This document shows positions 16,668 through 25,128 of a stretch of DNA of 64,000 bases, in pieces. The DNA is from an uncultured Hymenobacter sp. (GTDB taxonomy: Bacteria; Bacteroidota; Bacteroidia; Cytophagales; Hymenobacteraceae). The stretch is taken from the NCBI GenBank assembly GCA_913776615.1, contig CAJYPK010000001.1, positions 1-64,000 on the forward strand, in the 5' to 3' direction. How positions within the stretch are numbered: position 1 is the first letter of the stretch; every line of letters begins with the position of its first letter. The notes under the pieces were generated by a model that saw only the letters and a list, made by a program, of their open reading frames with translations, made no database searches and had not been told where the DNA came from. The position numbers were made by a program, and so were the translations under genes.

Positions 16668-18209
16668 TTAGGGTTTCAGTGCCTCTTCCAACGCGTTGTC
16701 GATGGCCGGGCTGGTGGAGGGCCGGGGCGGGTGGTTGGAGATGATGCGGCCATCGCGCCCGATAAGCCAGTAGCTGGGGATGGACTGCACGTTGAACGCC
16801 CGGGGCGCCGGGCCGTCGAAGGCCCCACCATCGTGCAGGTGCACGGCGTTGGCGCCAGCCACCACCTTGGCCGCCAAATACTTTTGCCAGTCGGCCGCCT
16901 GGGCGTCGAGCGACACGTAGAGAAATACTACGTCGCGGCCGGCAAACTTGCGGCGCAGCTCCTGGCTGGCGGGCATCTCGGCCAGGCAGGGCGCGCACCA
17001 GGTAGCCCAGAAATCGAGGTACACCACCTTGCCCCGAAAATCGCGCAGCGCGACTTTCTTACCGCTGGCATCGGCTAGCGTGAAGTCGGGAGCGGGCTGG
17101 CCGCTGGCCAGGGCCAGGTGAGCGCGCACGGCCCGGCGCAGGTCGCGGGCAATGGCCGAGTCGCGGTTGTGGGCCGCGAAGTCGGGCAGCAGCGGACGAA
17201 TATCGGCCCGCTCGCTTTCCACCTTGCCCAGCAGGTACTGGCCCACGGCCACGTCGCGCACGCGGCCCGCGCCCAGCGCGTCGGTGGCCCGCTGGTAGAG
17301 GCGGCGACCCGCGTCGGGGCCGGTGGGCAGGTTGCCGGCCTCGTCGTTGAGCTGGGTGAAGCCGTAAGTCATCAGCAAACTCAGGAATGCGCTCTGCGTC
17401 AGCGATGAGTCGCGCCGGCTTAGTTGCAGCTCGCGCAGAAAATCGTAGTAGCCCACCGGCAGCGTGGCGTAGCCGTCGCGCACGCGCTCGGCCGACTGCC
17501 GCACCGCGTAGCTGAGCAGGGTGCTGGCCCATTCGGCCTCCAGCGCCTGGCGCTGCTGGCGCACGAAGGCGGCGGGCAGCGGCCGGGCCGCCGCGAATGC
17601 CGTGAGCGCAGCCAGCCGGCGCTGGCGGTAGGCATCGGCGGCGCGGCGCAGCTCGGCGGCGCTGAGGCGGCCGGCCTGGGCGTCGGGCGTGCGGCGGGCC
17701 TCGTCGTCCTGGCTGGCCAGCAGGGCACTTTGGGTCAAGTAGTTGTTGGCATTGGCCCCGCGCCCGGCGAAGGCCAGGGTTTGCTCCAGGCGGGCGGGGT
17801 CGAAGGTCAGGCGCAGGTCGTCGCCGGGCGAGAGGTAGAGCGTGGCGAAGCTGTTGTCGTAGCCCAGGCGCACCTCGGCGGGGGCGGCCAGCCGGGGCAG
17901 CGTCAGGCGAAAATCACCGGCCGGGCTCAGCTTGGCCTCGACCGTATGGGTGAGGGTACCGCGCCAGTCGGGACCGTAGCTGAGGGTAATGACGCGGGCG
18001 GTGGGCCGGGCCACGTGGCCGCTCACGGTGGCCGCCCCAGTGGCTTGTGGCACCGGGGCGGCATCGCGAAAAGCTGGGGCTTTAAAGGGAGGCGGGGCCA
18101 GTCGCTGGGCCGGGGTGGCCAGCGGCAATCCGCACAGGAGCCAGCCAGCCAGCAATTGCCAGGCAGAAAAACGACGCCTAGTAAGGCAGTAGGTCAACGG
18201 AGCAGCCAT
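16668..18209 (-). CDS. TlpA-like thioredoxin-fold protein
   Basis: This 513-residue exported protein has a signal peptide (to about residue 35, ATPAQ) and a beta-rich N-terminal region, then a long helical middle. From about residue 370 it has a TlpA/ResA-type thioredoxin domain with the motif WATWCAPC (C405 and C408) and the cis-proline segment SIPSYWLIGRDG. Proteins of this layout are common in Bacteroidota and are thought to reduce or exchange disulfides in periplasmic proteins. The redox partner is unknown. The gene stands alone between two differently oriented units. Confidence 0.88.
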   Translation of the reverse strand: MAAPLTYCLTRRRFSAWQLLAGWLLCGLPLATPAQRLAPPPFKAPAFRDAAPVPQATGAATVSGHVARPTARVITLSYGPDWRGTLTHTVEAKLSPAGDFRLTLPRLAAPAEVRLGYDNSFATLYLSPGDDLRLTFDPARLEQTLAFAGRGANANNYLTQSALLASQDDEARRTPDAQAGRLSAAELRRAADAYRQRRLAALTAFAAARPLPAAFVRQQRQALEAEWASTLLSYAVRQSAERVRDGYATLPVGYYDFLRELQLSRRDSSLTQSAFLSLLMTYGFTQLNDEAGNLPTGPDAGRRLYQRATDALGAGRVRDVAVGQYLLGKVESERADIRPLLPDFAAHNRDSAIARDLRRAVRAHLALASGQPAPDFTLADASGKKVALRDFRGKVVYLDFWATWCAPCLAEMPASQELRRKFAGRDVVFLYVSLDAQAADWQKYLAAKVVAGANAVHLHDGGAFDGPAPRAFNVQSIPSYWLIGRDGRIISNHPPRPSTSPAIDNALEEALKP

Positions 18210-18276
18210 AGAGAAGCCGGTACTGGCACCAGCTATTCAAAGATAACCCCGCCCCTCCCCGGCCACGGCGACAGCG

Positions 18277-18531
18277 GCGAAGGACATCCCGGCCACGGCC
18301 AGCCTCACCGTGCCGCTGCGCAACGCCGACGTAACCGGGGCCGACCGCGCCGCTTTGGTCATCGACCCCGGCAAGAAAACCACTATGGGGCTGGGAAAGA
18401 CGACAGCTACGTGCTGACCGGTAGCTTTCAGGGGACGCCCGTCACCATCGGCGAGCTGCGCACCGACAGCCAGGACCGGCTGCTGGTGCTGGCGGGCTTC
18501 GGCGTTTCGGCCAGCCCGGCTCCGGGCGGTG
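18277..18531 (+). pseudogene. Remnant of a LodA-like quinocofactor oxidase gene
   Basis: Two short frames joined by a frameshift near 18390-18400 resemble an internal part of LodA-type oxidases (lysine-6-oxidase family with a cysteine tryptophylquinone cofactor). The first reads AKDIPAT...LRNADVTGADRAALVIDPG and the second SFQGTPVTIGELRTDSQDRL then LLVLAGFGVSASP. The phrases RNxxVTGAxRxxLVIDPG and LGELRTDxxGRLLVLxGFG are what I know from that family. There is no start, no catalytic C-terminal domain, and a stop at 18415. The fragment runs directly into the LodB-like fragment. Confidence 0.6.
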
Positions 18532-19047
18532 CCGGGCGGCTGGTGGTACACGGCTTTACTGCCCACCGGCCAGCGGGTTATCTGTTTCCACAGCCTGCCC
18601 GACACCGTCGCAATGCTCGTGCGCAGCCCGGCCACGTTCCTGGCCGAATTCAACGCGGCGGCGCTGCGGCCGCAGCCGCTGTTGCTGGCCACCCCGCCCC
18701 GGGTGCGCGCCGTGGACGCCGGCATCGCCCGCGCCCGGCAGCCAGCGGCCCCCGGCCTACTGTGCGTGGGCGATGCCGCGCTGGCCTTCGACCCACTGGC
18801 GGCGCAGGGGTTATTCTTTGCGCTCTACAGCGGTCTGCAAGCCGAGCGCACGCTGGCCCGCTGCCTGGCCGTGCCCGGCTCGCAGGCCACCGCCCGGCTC
18901 AATTACCAAGGGCAACTAGACTGGGTATTTCAAGCCAATCAGCGGGCGCGCACTTATTTCTACGCCAGCGAGGGGCGCTACGCGCAGCAGGCCTACTGGC
19001 GCAGCCGCTTGGCGCTACGGGGAACGCTTCCGGCGATTCATGCTTAA
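18532..19047 (+). pseudogene. C-terminal fragment of a LodB-like FAD-dependent oxidoreductase
   Basis: About 170 residues in one frame look like the C-terminal half of a flavoprotein related to tryptophan halogenases and geranylgeranyl reductases. The segment GGWWYTALLPTGQRV and the FAD-binding segment LCVGDAALAFDPLAAQG are typical. The N-terminal GxGxxG nucleotide-binding part is missing. LodB is such a flavoprotein and matures the quinone cofactor of LodA, which fits the LodA-like remnant immediately before it. It is probably not functional. Confidence 0.65.
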
Positions 19048-19190
19048 GGTGCGTGGCTGTTGCTCGGTCGTGGACACCTCGCCGGCTACGCTTCGGACAA
19101 GAACCGGGAGCGGGCGCTGCCACAGCGTAGGCTTAAGGGGTTAACGGAGTGTTCTCCGCGCTGGTAAGGGAATGGGGCCTGGCCGCGTTG

Positions 19191-19214
19191 CGCTACGCTA
19201 AACTCGCACCAGCG
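19191..19214. repeat. Partial copy of the 209-bp palindromic element
   Basis: The words cgctaaactcgcaccagcg match the outer end of the larger palindromic element that begins at 19272. It lies 58 bp from the full copy. Confidence 0.4.
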
Positions 19215-19271
19215 TAATCTCGCCTAACCGTCTTCGCGCCCAGTGGTGAGTGCACCGCTAGCGATGTAGCC

Positions 19272-19480
19272 CGCTGGCGCGAGTTTAGGCGGAGCCGTAA
19301 CTCGCCGCCGATCAGTGGGGTGGAGTTTCCAAACTCCACTGCCGTGCTAGCGGCAGGCCTACGTCCGCTTTGTCACCGTGTACACTACCGCAACTTGCCG
19401 CGTTGCGGCAGTGGAGTTTGGAAACTCCACCCACCACTGGGCGGCGGCGAATTACGGCTCCGCCTAAATTCGCGCCAGCG
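19272..19480. repeat. Palindromic dispersed element, copy A
   Basis: Inverted arms at 19272-19344 and 19406-19480 both contain ggcgcgagtttaggcggagc and gtggagtttccaaactccac (with small changes), around a 61-bp variable centre. A related copy lies at 30738-30941. There is no open frame inside, so it looks like a MITE-like or REP-like element. It fills most of the 490-bp gap between the lod remnant and the AraC gene. The rest of that gap shows nothing else that I recognise. Confidence 0.8.
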
Positions 19481-19531
19481 CTACCGGGTCCGTTTTACAT
19501 TTTGGCACATTCCTGCTAGCTCGGGCGGTAC

Positions 19532-20341
19532 ATGCGCCGCATGAGCCACCAGCCGCAACCGTATTTTCGAGCCGTGAGCTTCGTTCCCTACTTACCCTGC
19601 GCGGCCCTGCGGCCCTACTTACGCCTGCTGGCCGTGCAGACCGACGCCACGGCGGGTTGCTATAAAGTACTACCGGACACGGGGCTTGTGTTAGGTTTTC
19701 AGTACCGGGGCGGGCTGGCTTACCACGCGCCGCACGGTCCGGTGGCCCTGGCCCCGGCGGGCGTCACGGGCATCCGGGATGCCTACCGCGTATTTGCCAA
19801 CGAGCCCGGCACCAGCACCGTGCTGGTGGCCTTTCGGGAGGGGGCGGCGGCGCCCTTTTTCCGGCTGCCGCTGCACGAGTTGGCGCAGCAGAGCATGGGC
19901 CTGGAGCAACTGTTTGCCCGCGACCAACTGGCGGCCCTGCTCGACGACCTGCACGCCGCCCCCTCGGCCACTGCCTGCGTGCGGCGGGTGGAAGCTTTTT
20001 TGCTGGCCCAGCTCCGCCCCACCGCCCCCGACCGACTGGTGCAGGCGGCACTGGCGCACTTGCGCGACACCCGCGGCACCGTGCGCATCAAGGACCTGGC
20101 TCAGCACCTGGGCACGAGCGCGAGCCCCCTGGAAAAACGCTTCCGCCAGACCGTCGGCACCACGCCCAAAAAATTTGCCCTGCTGCTGCGCCTGCAAACC
20201 GCCCTGGCCCAGTACCGCCCCGGCCAGTCGCTGACGGAGCTCAGCTACGCGGCGGGCTTCTACGACCAGGCGCATTTTATCCATGCTTTCCAGACGTTTG
20301 CCGGGCAAGCTCCCGCCGCTTATTTCCGGGCCGAGCGCTAG
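19532..20341 (+). CDS. AraC-family transcriptional regulator
   Basis: A 269-residue regulator. The N-terminal part (about 1-150) resembles the cupin-like sensor domain of Bacteroidota AraC proteins, with YKVLPDTGLVLGFQYRG. The C-terminal AraC domain (about 170-265) has two helix-turn-helix motifs, the first in IKDLAQHLGTSASPLEKRF. The second lies before YAAGFYDQAHFIHAFQTFAG, the conserved AraC signature. Translation could also begin at the ATG at 19541. The ligand and targets are unknown; the next two genes are on the same strand. Confidence 0.88.
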   Translation: MRRMSHQPQPYFRAVSFVPYLPCAALRPYLRLLAVQTDATAGCYKVLPDTGLVLGFQYRGGLAYHAPHGPVALAPAGVTGIRDAYRVFANEPGTSTVLVAFREGAAAPFFRLPLHELAQQSMGLEQLFARDQLAALLDDLHAAPSATACVRRVEAFLLAQLRPTAPDRLVQAALAHLRDTRGTVRIKDLAQHLGTSASPLEKRFRQTVGTTPKKFALLLRLQTALAQYRPGQSLTELSYAAGFYDQAHFIHAFQTFAGQAPAAYFRAER

Positions 20342-20492
20342 CGGGCGCACGACGGGCGGAGTAGCCGGTACGGGCGAGGGTGCGCCAGCCGCCTGCGGCG
20401 GGCGCAAACTAAACGGTTTTTTACAAGTGCCAACCGCAGGCCCGGGGGACCTTTGCCAGCCAGTACCGGTAACTCTTCCTCTCCCCCATCCC

Positions 20493-20897
20493 ATGTTTAC
20501 CCTCGATCAGATTAAAGCCGTGCACGCCCAGGTAAAAAGCGGGGCTGATTTTCCGCAGTACGTGCAGCATATGAAGCAGCTAGGCATAGTGGCCTACGAC
20601 CTGTACGTGGCCGATGGCCACGCCCGGTACGTGGGCTTCGAGCAGGTGCTGGAGTCGGAGCCGGCCTACCCGCCGCTGGCCGTAGCGGCGACGGGCAGCC
20701 AGCCGGCCTTGGCGCAGGCCCTGACCCAGCACCAGCAGGGCCACACCGACTACCCTACCTTCTGCCGCCAGGCTGCCGCGGCGGGCGTCGAAAAATGGAC
20801 TACCCGCACGGTGGAATTATCCTGCACTTACTACGACCGGCAGGGCCAGATACTCGTGGTAGAAGCCATTCCGCTGCCAACTCCGACCGCGCACTGA
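20493..20897 (+). CDS. DUF1398 family protein
   Basis: This 134-residue protein matches the DUF1398 (YbcV-like) family, with FTLDQIKAVHAQVKSGADFP and the following VAYDLYVADGHARYVG. The biochemical role of the family is unknown. An upstream extension is possible, but the ATG at 20493 begins the conserved region. The stop overlaps the start of the DNA-glycosylase gene by one base (TGATG), so the two are translationally coupled. Confidence 0.82.
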   Translation: MFTLDQIKAVHAQVKSGADFPQYVQHMKQLGIVAYDLYVADGHARYVGFEQVLESEPAYPPLAVAATGSQPALAQALTQHQQGHTDYPTFCRQAAAAGVEKWTTRTVELSCTYYDRQGQILVVEAIPLPTPTAH

Positions 20898-21640
20898 TGA
20901 GCAGTTTCCGCCGCTTACCGACAATCGCCCCGCCCCCGAGCCCCGACTCTTACTGCGCGGCCGTGCGGGCGGCCTTGCTCCCCCTGGCCGATGCCGCCCG
21001 GGCCGCGCAGATGCGGGCGTATCTACGGCAGCAATTCCCGTTTCTGGGCCTGCCGGCACCGACCCGCCGGCAGGCCGTCCGGCCCCTGCTACCCTTGCTC
21101 GCTTCGGCCCCAGCTGGGCACCTGCTGGCCGTAGCCGAGGCCCTCTGGGACCAACCCCAGCGCGAGTACCAGGCCGTGGCTATCGACCTGCTGGCCCACC
21201 ACTGGCGCACGCTGCACGAGCCGCACGTGCCAGCGCTATTGCAGCTGGCGCAACGTAAAGCGTGGTGGGATTCGGTGGATGGACTCGCCAGCGTAGTCGG
21301 CGACGTGCTCCGGCGCCACCAGCTGCACACCCCGGGGCCGCTGGCCGTGATGGAGCAAGCCGTGGGCGCGCCCTGCCGCTGGGTGCGCCGCATTGCCATG
21401 CTGCACCAACTCGGCTGGCGCGCTGCCACCGATGCCCCGCGCCTCTGGGCCTTCGCCCGGCAGTTGGCTCCCGAGTCGGATTTTTTCATTCGCAAAGCCA
21501 TTGGCTGGGCCTTGCGCGACTACGCCCGGCACGACCCGGCGGCCGTGGCCGCTTTCCTGGCCGAGGTAAAACCCCACCTCGCCCCCCTGACTTACCGCGA
21601 GGCCAGCCGGCACCTCAGTATCTTACCGCCAAATTTGTAG
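20897..21640 (+). CDS. DNA alkylation repair protein (AlkD-like)
   Basis: A 247-residue helical-repeat DNA glycosylase of the AlkD type, which removes positively charged alkylated bases such as 3- and 7-methylpurines. The segments YLRQQFPFLGLPAPTRRQ and RKAWWDSVDGLASVVG are diagnostic; the latter carries the Trp and Asp of the AlkD active site. FFIRKAIGWALRDYARHDP is the conserved C-terminal helix pair. The start at 20897 is fixed by the TGATG overlap with the gene before. It is probably cotranscribed with the DUF1398 gene. Confidence 0.9.
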   Translation: MSSFRRLPTIAPPPSPDSYCAAVRAALLPLADAARAAQMRAYLRQQFPFLGLPAPTRRQAVRPLLPLLASAPAGHLLAVAEALWDQPQREYQAVAIDLLAHHWRTLHEPHVPALLQLAQRKAWWDSVDGLASVVGDVLRRHQLHTPGPLAVMEQAVGAPCRWVRRIAMLHQLGWRAATDAPRLWAFARQLAPESDFFIRKAIGWALRDYARHDPAAVAAFLAEVKPHLAPLTYREASRHLSILPPNL

Positions 21641-21710
21641 CTTATATTTAGGCAAGCTGCCGACTCGCAGAATTACGAGTCTACGAGTCTCTGCCCTCTT
21701 TTTACCGCCC

Positions 21711-22018
21711 ATGCGCGAACAGACCGTTGCCGTGTATTGCTTGCGCGATGCCAGCACCGCCCAGCTGACGCGCCGCCTGGCACGGGCGGCCGGTGCCTGA
21801 ACGACGCGCAAGCGCTAACCACGGCCTTGGAGCCGCTCGACGGCAATCTGGTATCAGCCAAGCACTAGAGGGAGCAGTATCGGACCCAGCCGACTGAGCA
21901 AGATCGCCTGCACGCGTCTACCAATACGCTCCATACCCTGATTTGCGCCAGCAATCGTGCTCTTTATTTCCGCCCTCGCTTTGCACCAAGCCGGCATATA
22001 GCCCGCAACCTGGGTTAG
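21711..22018 (+). pseudogene. Degenerate transposase remnant
   Basis: The ATG at 21711 starts MREQTVAVYCLRDASTAQL, which stops at 21798. The frame starting at 21797 continues with LNDAQALTTALEPLDGNLV, then a stop at 21866, then QDRLHASTNTLHTL to 22016. The order VAxYC...DAQxLTTAL...GNL...RLHxxxxTL is what I would expect of an IS982-like transposase N-terminus. One frameshift and one in-frame stop mark it as dead. No terminal repeats were found. It fills the gap between the AlkD-like gene and the next one. Confidence 0.4.
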
Positions 22019-22645
22019 CTAGACACTTCGCAGCTTATGGAGCTGCAAAACGAGCTGCTGTTCAAGTTCGGCAACAGGTATTGCCGTAGAACCACCAAGC
22101 GCCTGCATAAATAGCAGCCTCCCCAATTGAGCCATTCGGTAGCTGGTTGCCGCCTGGGTGTCCTTAACTCGCTCTGCTTCGGCGATCTGGTCGTCATACA
22201 ATAACCCGCCGGCAAGCACAAACCCCAAAGTGCGCAGGCGCTGCGCCTGCGCACCGCCATCCCCTAGCTCGTAAGTCGCCCGAATGGCAGCGGCGCACGC
22301 GTGGGCCCGAGGCTCCTGACCAAGCTGCGCGCGCAGCTTCCATTCTAAAGCCAGCGTCAACTCTACCCACGTCCAGAGATTATAGTTGTTTTTAAACGTA
22401 TTGTCGTTGAGCAGTTGACAGACTTGTAAGCTCAGCCCAGGCTGCTCTAGTACATAAAGTCGGTATGCCAAGTGGCTAGCACGCTGTAGGGAGACAGCTG
22501 TAGTATCCTTAAAATGCTTGGCCAGGCTAGCCGCTAGCCGGGCTTCTTTGGGATGAGCCCGCAGCTGGTTCGCGATTTCCGCGAAAACCGCCCGCTTAGT
22601 TTCTGCTCCTTCAGTCATAAACGGCAAGATAATGCGGGCCATCAA
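22019..22645 (-). CDS. Hypothetical protein, possibly DUF6707
   Basis: This 208-residue soluble protein is helical throughout and looks like a small alpha-alpha repeat, with segments such as LAYRLYVLEQPGLSLQVCQL and NYNLWTWVELTLALEWKLR. The pattern resembles DUF6707, a family without known function, but I could not confirm this. Translation might start at M1, M2 or M10. It is convergent with the transposase remnant and stands alone. Confidence 0.65.
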   Translation of the reverse strand: MMARIILPFMTEGAETKRAVFAEIANQLRAHPKEARLAASLAKHFKDTTAVSLQRASHLAYRLYVLEQPGLSLQVCQLLNDNTFKNNYNLWTWVELTLALEWKLRAQLGQEPRAHACAAAIRATYELGDGGAQAQRLRTLGFVLAGGLLYDDQIAEAERVKDTQAATSYRMAQLGRLLFMQALGGSTAIPVAELEQQLVLQLHKLRSV

Positions 22646-22812
22646 CCCTCCCGACTACTACGGCGCAGCGTTTGTTTACCCGGGGCACCCTGGGACTATA
22701 TATCCGGCGGGCCGCCGCGTTCACGCGCCGCTTCACCCCGGCGCCCAGCCGCTTGACCGGCACCAGCAGTCGCTTCACCCCGAAAGCCCTGGCGAGCGGC
22801 GCGGCGGGCCGG

Positions 22813-22820
22813 TAGCTTTG
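22813..22820 (+). promoter_or_regulatory. -7 element upstream of the ABA4-like gene
   Basis: TAGCTTTG matches TAnnTTTG and lies 23 bp before the ATG at 22844. The 198-bp gap before it holds nothing else that I recognise. Confidence 0.45.
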
Positions 22821-22843
22821 ACGCAGTCTTTCACCGCTCGCCC

Positions 22844-23287
22844 ATGCTCACGCCCGACCTCCTGTTTTCCCTCGCCAACCCGCTGGCCTTACTCGCCTGG
22901 GCCTTGCTCGTGCTGGCTCCGCGCTGGCGCGTCACCCGCACGCTGGTACTCAGCGGCGCATGGTCGCTGGGGCTGGCGGCGGCCTACGCGGTACTCATCG
23001 GCGCGCACTACCTGGGCGCGCACGGCGGCGAAGGCGGCTTTAGCTCGCTGGCGCAGGTGGCGGCGCTGTTTCGCGACCCCTGGGCGCTGCTGGCCGGCTG
23101 GCTGCACTACCTGTGCTTCGACCTGTTCACGGGAGCCTGGGAAGTGCGCGATGCCCAGCGGCGCGGCGTGCCGCACTGGGCGCTGGTACCCGCGCTGCTG
23201 CTCACGTTCTTGTTCGGGCCGGTGGGCCTGCTGGTGTATTTCGGCGTGCGCCGGGCCGTGGGGCACTCGCCTATTGCTTCCGCTTAA
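22844..23287 (+). CDS. ABA4-like membrane protein
   Basis: This 147-residue membrane protein has about four transmembrane helices and fits the ABA4-like (DUF4281) family. The segments WLHYLCFDLFTGAWEVRD and LLLTFLFGPVGLLVYF are characteristic. Plant ABA4 is required for neoxanthin synthesis from violaxanthin. The bacterial function is not established. It is followed 13 bp later by another membrane protein gene and then by a third, so the three may be one unit with the LytS kinase beyond. Confidence 0.83.
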   Translation: MLTPDLLFSLANPLALLAWALLVLAPRWRVTRTLVLSGAWSLGLAAAYAVLIGAHYLGAHGGEGGFSSLAQVAALFRDPWALLAGWLHYLCFDLFTGAWEVRDAQRRGVPHWALVPALLLTFLFGPVGLLVYFGVRRAVGHSPIASA

Positions 23288-23300
23288 TCTTTCCTTTCCC

Positions 23301-24167
23301 ATGAAAACGCTGCTGCTTACCGATGCCGCTGCCCCCGCGCAACTAGCTCCCCGCCTTCATTCGGCCCCGCTGGCTAGCGCGGGGCCGGCAGCCGCGCTGC
23401 GGGTGCTGCACCGCGTCAACCCGGCGCTGTCGTACGCCGGCTGGCTCAACCTGGCCCTGGCCGTCGTAGCCCTGGTGCTACTGCCCCTCGACCACCGCCA
23501 CGTCACCGGCCTGCCGGTGTGGATGAAGCCGCTCAAATTCTCCCTTTCCATCGTGGCCTACGCCTGGACGCTGGCCTGGCTGCTGGCCGACCTACCCGCC
23601 GTAGCCCAGCGAGCCGTGCGCCGCCTCAGCCTCGGCGTGGCCCTGAGCATGGTGGTCGAGATTGCCGTGATTTTCATTCAGGCCGGGCGGGGTACCACTT
23701 CGCATTACAACGGCAGCAGCGCGCTCAATGGCTTGCTGTTTGGCCTGATGGGCATTTTCATCCTGGTCAATACCGTCCTGGTCAGCTGGGCCGTGTACCT
23801 GGCCTGGCGGCACCGGCCGCACGGCCCGGCCGGCTACGTGTGGGGCCTGCGGCTGGGGCTGCTGGTATTTTTGGTGGGCTCGGTGCTGGGCGGATTTATG
23901 ATTCACGCCAATCAGCACACGGTGGGCGCGCCCGACGGCGGCCCCGGCCTGCCCGGCCTGGGCTGGAGCACCGTGGCCGGCGACCTGCGCCTGGCTCACT
24001 TCCTGGGGATGCACGCCTTGCAGGCACTGCCGCTGCTGGGCTGGGCGCTCAGCCGCTGGGTGCCGCGTCGGGCGGTGGCGCTCACGGGGCTGGGCACGGC
24101 CCTGTACGTAGCGGCCGTGGCGGGCCTGCTGCTACAAGCCTTGTCCGGGCGGCCATTCATCTCTTGA
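23301..24167 (+). CDS. Hypothetical multi-pass membrane protein
   Basis: The 288-residue protein starts MKTLLLTDAAAPAQL and has about seven or eight hydrophobic segments. Its conserved-looking loops are IQAGRGTTSHYNGSSALNG, ANQHTVGAPDGGPGLPGLG, and LRLAHFLGMHALQALPLLGW with its membrane-embedded histidines. I do not recognise a named family. A longer frame upstream would overlap the ABA4-like gene in another frame, so the ATG at 23301, 13 bp after that gene, is chosen. Confidence 0.75.
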   Translation: MKTLLLTDAAAPAQLAPRLHSAPLASAGPAAALRVLHRVNPALSYAGWLNLALAVVALVLLPLDHRHVTGLPVWMKPLKFSLSIVAYAWTLAWLLADLPAVAQRAVRRLSLGVALSMVVEIAVIFIQAGRGTTSHYNGSSALNGLLFGLMGIFILVNTVLVSWAVYLAWRHRPHGPAGYVWGLRLGLLVFLVGSVLGGFMIHANQHTVGAPDGGPGLPGLGWSTVAGDLRLAHFLGMHALQALPLLGWALSRWVPRRAVALTGLGTALYVAAVAGLLLQALSGRPFIS

Positions 24168-24407
24168 TAAAGCAGTTGCGCGGACTTTGCAGTCCGCAAC
24201 CCATCGCACACTACAGGCTTCAGATAAAGCAGTTGGGCGGACTTTGCAGTCCGCATCCCACCGCACAATACAGACCTCAGAACCTGATAATGTAGTTATG
24301 TAGACTTTGCAGTCCGCAATCCGGTCGCCCAACCCAAGCCTCAAAGCACGAGCAGCCCACCGGACGTTGCCCGGCGCGACGCGGACTACAAAGTCCGCGC
24401 TACTGCT
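24166..24407. repeat. Tandem and inverted gcggactttgcagtccgc repeats
   Basis: Three tandem units of about 57-63 bp begin with gataa at 24166, 24223 and 24286. Each contains the small palindrome gcggactttgcagtccgc or a variant of it. A fourth, inverted copy lies at 24379-24407 (gcggactacaaagtccgc, then gctactgct). The same family recurs at 38701-38785. It fills the 270-bp gap between two membrane-protein genes. Confidence 0.8.
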
Positions 24408-24438
24408 CGCCATAATTTTCCTCCAACGGCTATTGTTA

Positions 24439-25101
24439 ATGATTTCCTTCCACCATCTCAACATCGCGCTGCACGTCGTATTCGGGACGCTGGCCCTGGT
24501 GGTGGGGCTGGGGTCGCTTTTTACCACCCGGGCACCGGCGGCGCACCGGCGCTTTGGGCGCTGGTTTTTGGGGCTGGCAACGGTGGTGCTTGTCACGGCC
24601 GTGCTGGGGCTGGTAGTGTTTCGGTTCCGGCCGTTTCTGGCCGTCATCGTGCTGCTGAGCGTGTATCAGGCTTTTGCCGGTTACCGCACGCTGCGCGTAC
24701 GCGCCACCGGCCCGCGCTGGTACGACGGCCTGGCGGCGGCGCTGTTTTTGGCGGGTGGCTTGGTTTTTCTGGTCTGCCTGCCCCGCATTCGGCTGGTATG
24801 GTCGCCGGTGGTGATGTACAGCACGCTCGGCGCGCTGCTCGCCATCACCGGCTACGACCTGGGCCGCCACGCCTGGGCGAGCCGGTGGCGGCGCAGCCAG
24901 GCGTGGCGCTACGAGCACATCTGGAAAATGCTCAGTACCTACTCCGCGCTGGCCTCGGCGTTTTCGGGCACGGTGCTGGCGGCTTATCAGCCTTACAGCC
25001 AGTTTCTCCCGTCGGTGCTGGGTACGGGGCTGGCCCTGGCCTTCATGTGGCGAGTGCTGCGGGGGCCGCGCCGGCCCAGGCCAGCGGCGGTGCTAGCTTA
25101 G
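24439..25101 (+). CDS. DUF2306-like membrane protein
   Basis: This 220-residue membrane protein has about six transmembrane segments. Features such as LNIALHVVFGTLALVVGLGS, TRAPAAHRRFGRWFLG and the late histidine in YEHIWKMLSTYSALASAF resemble the DUF2306 group of predicted membrane proteins, with conserved histidines facing the bilayer. The function is unknown. It lies just upstream of a LytS-type kinase on the same strand, with a 27-bp gap, so cotranscription is possible. Confidence 0.65.
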   Translation: MISFHHLNIALHVVFGTLALVVGLGSLFTTRAPAAHRRFGRWFLGLATVVLVTAVLGLVVFRFRPFLAVIVLLSVYQAFAGYRTLRVRATGPRWYDGLAAALFLAGGLVFLVCLPRIRLVWSPVVMYSTLGALLAITGYDLGRHAWASRWRRSQAWRYEHIWKMLSTYSALASAFSGTVLAAYQPYSQFLPSVLGTGLALAFMWRVLRGPRRPRPAAVLA

Positions 25102-25118
25102 GCCCCGCCCAGCCCGGG

Positions 25119-25126
25119 TACTTTTC
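25119..25126 (+). promoter_or_regulatory. Partial -7 element next to the LytS start
   Basis: TACTTTTC differs from TAnnTTTG at the last base and lies two bases before the ATG at 25129. It could give a leaderless transcript for the kinase. Confidence 0.25.
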
Positions 25127-25128
25127 GC

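Noticed and set aside
17424..19130. A long plus-strand frame of 568 residues over the TlpA-like gene and the lod remnants.
   Set aside because: Its first two thirds are the opposite strand of the clear TlpA-like gene and its composition is that of GC-rich shadow sequence. Only the part near 18399-18531 carries LodA-like sequence.
24166..24407. A CRISPR array in the tandem repeats.
   Set aside because: The units are only three, differ in length, contain palindromes and have no similar-length unique spacers or cas genes nearby.
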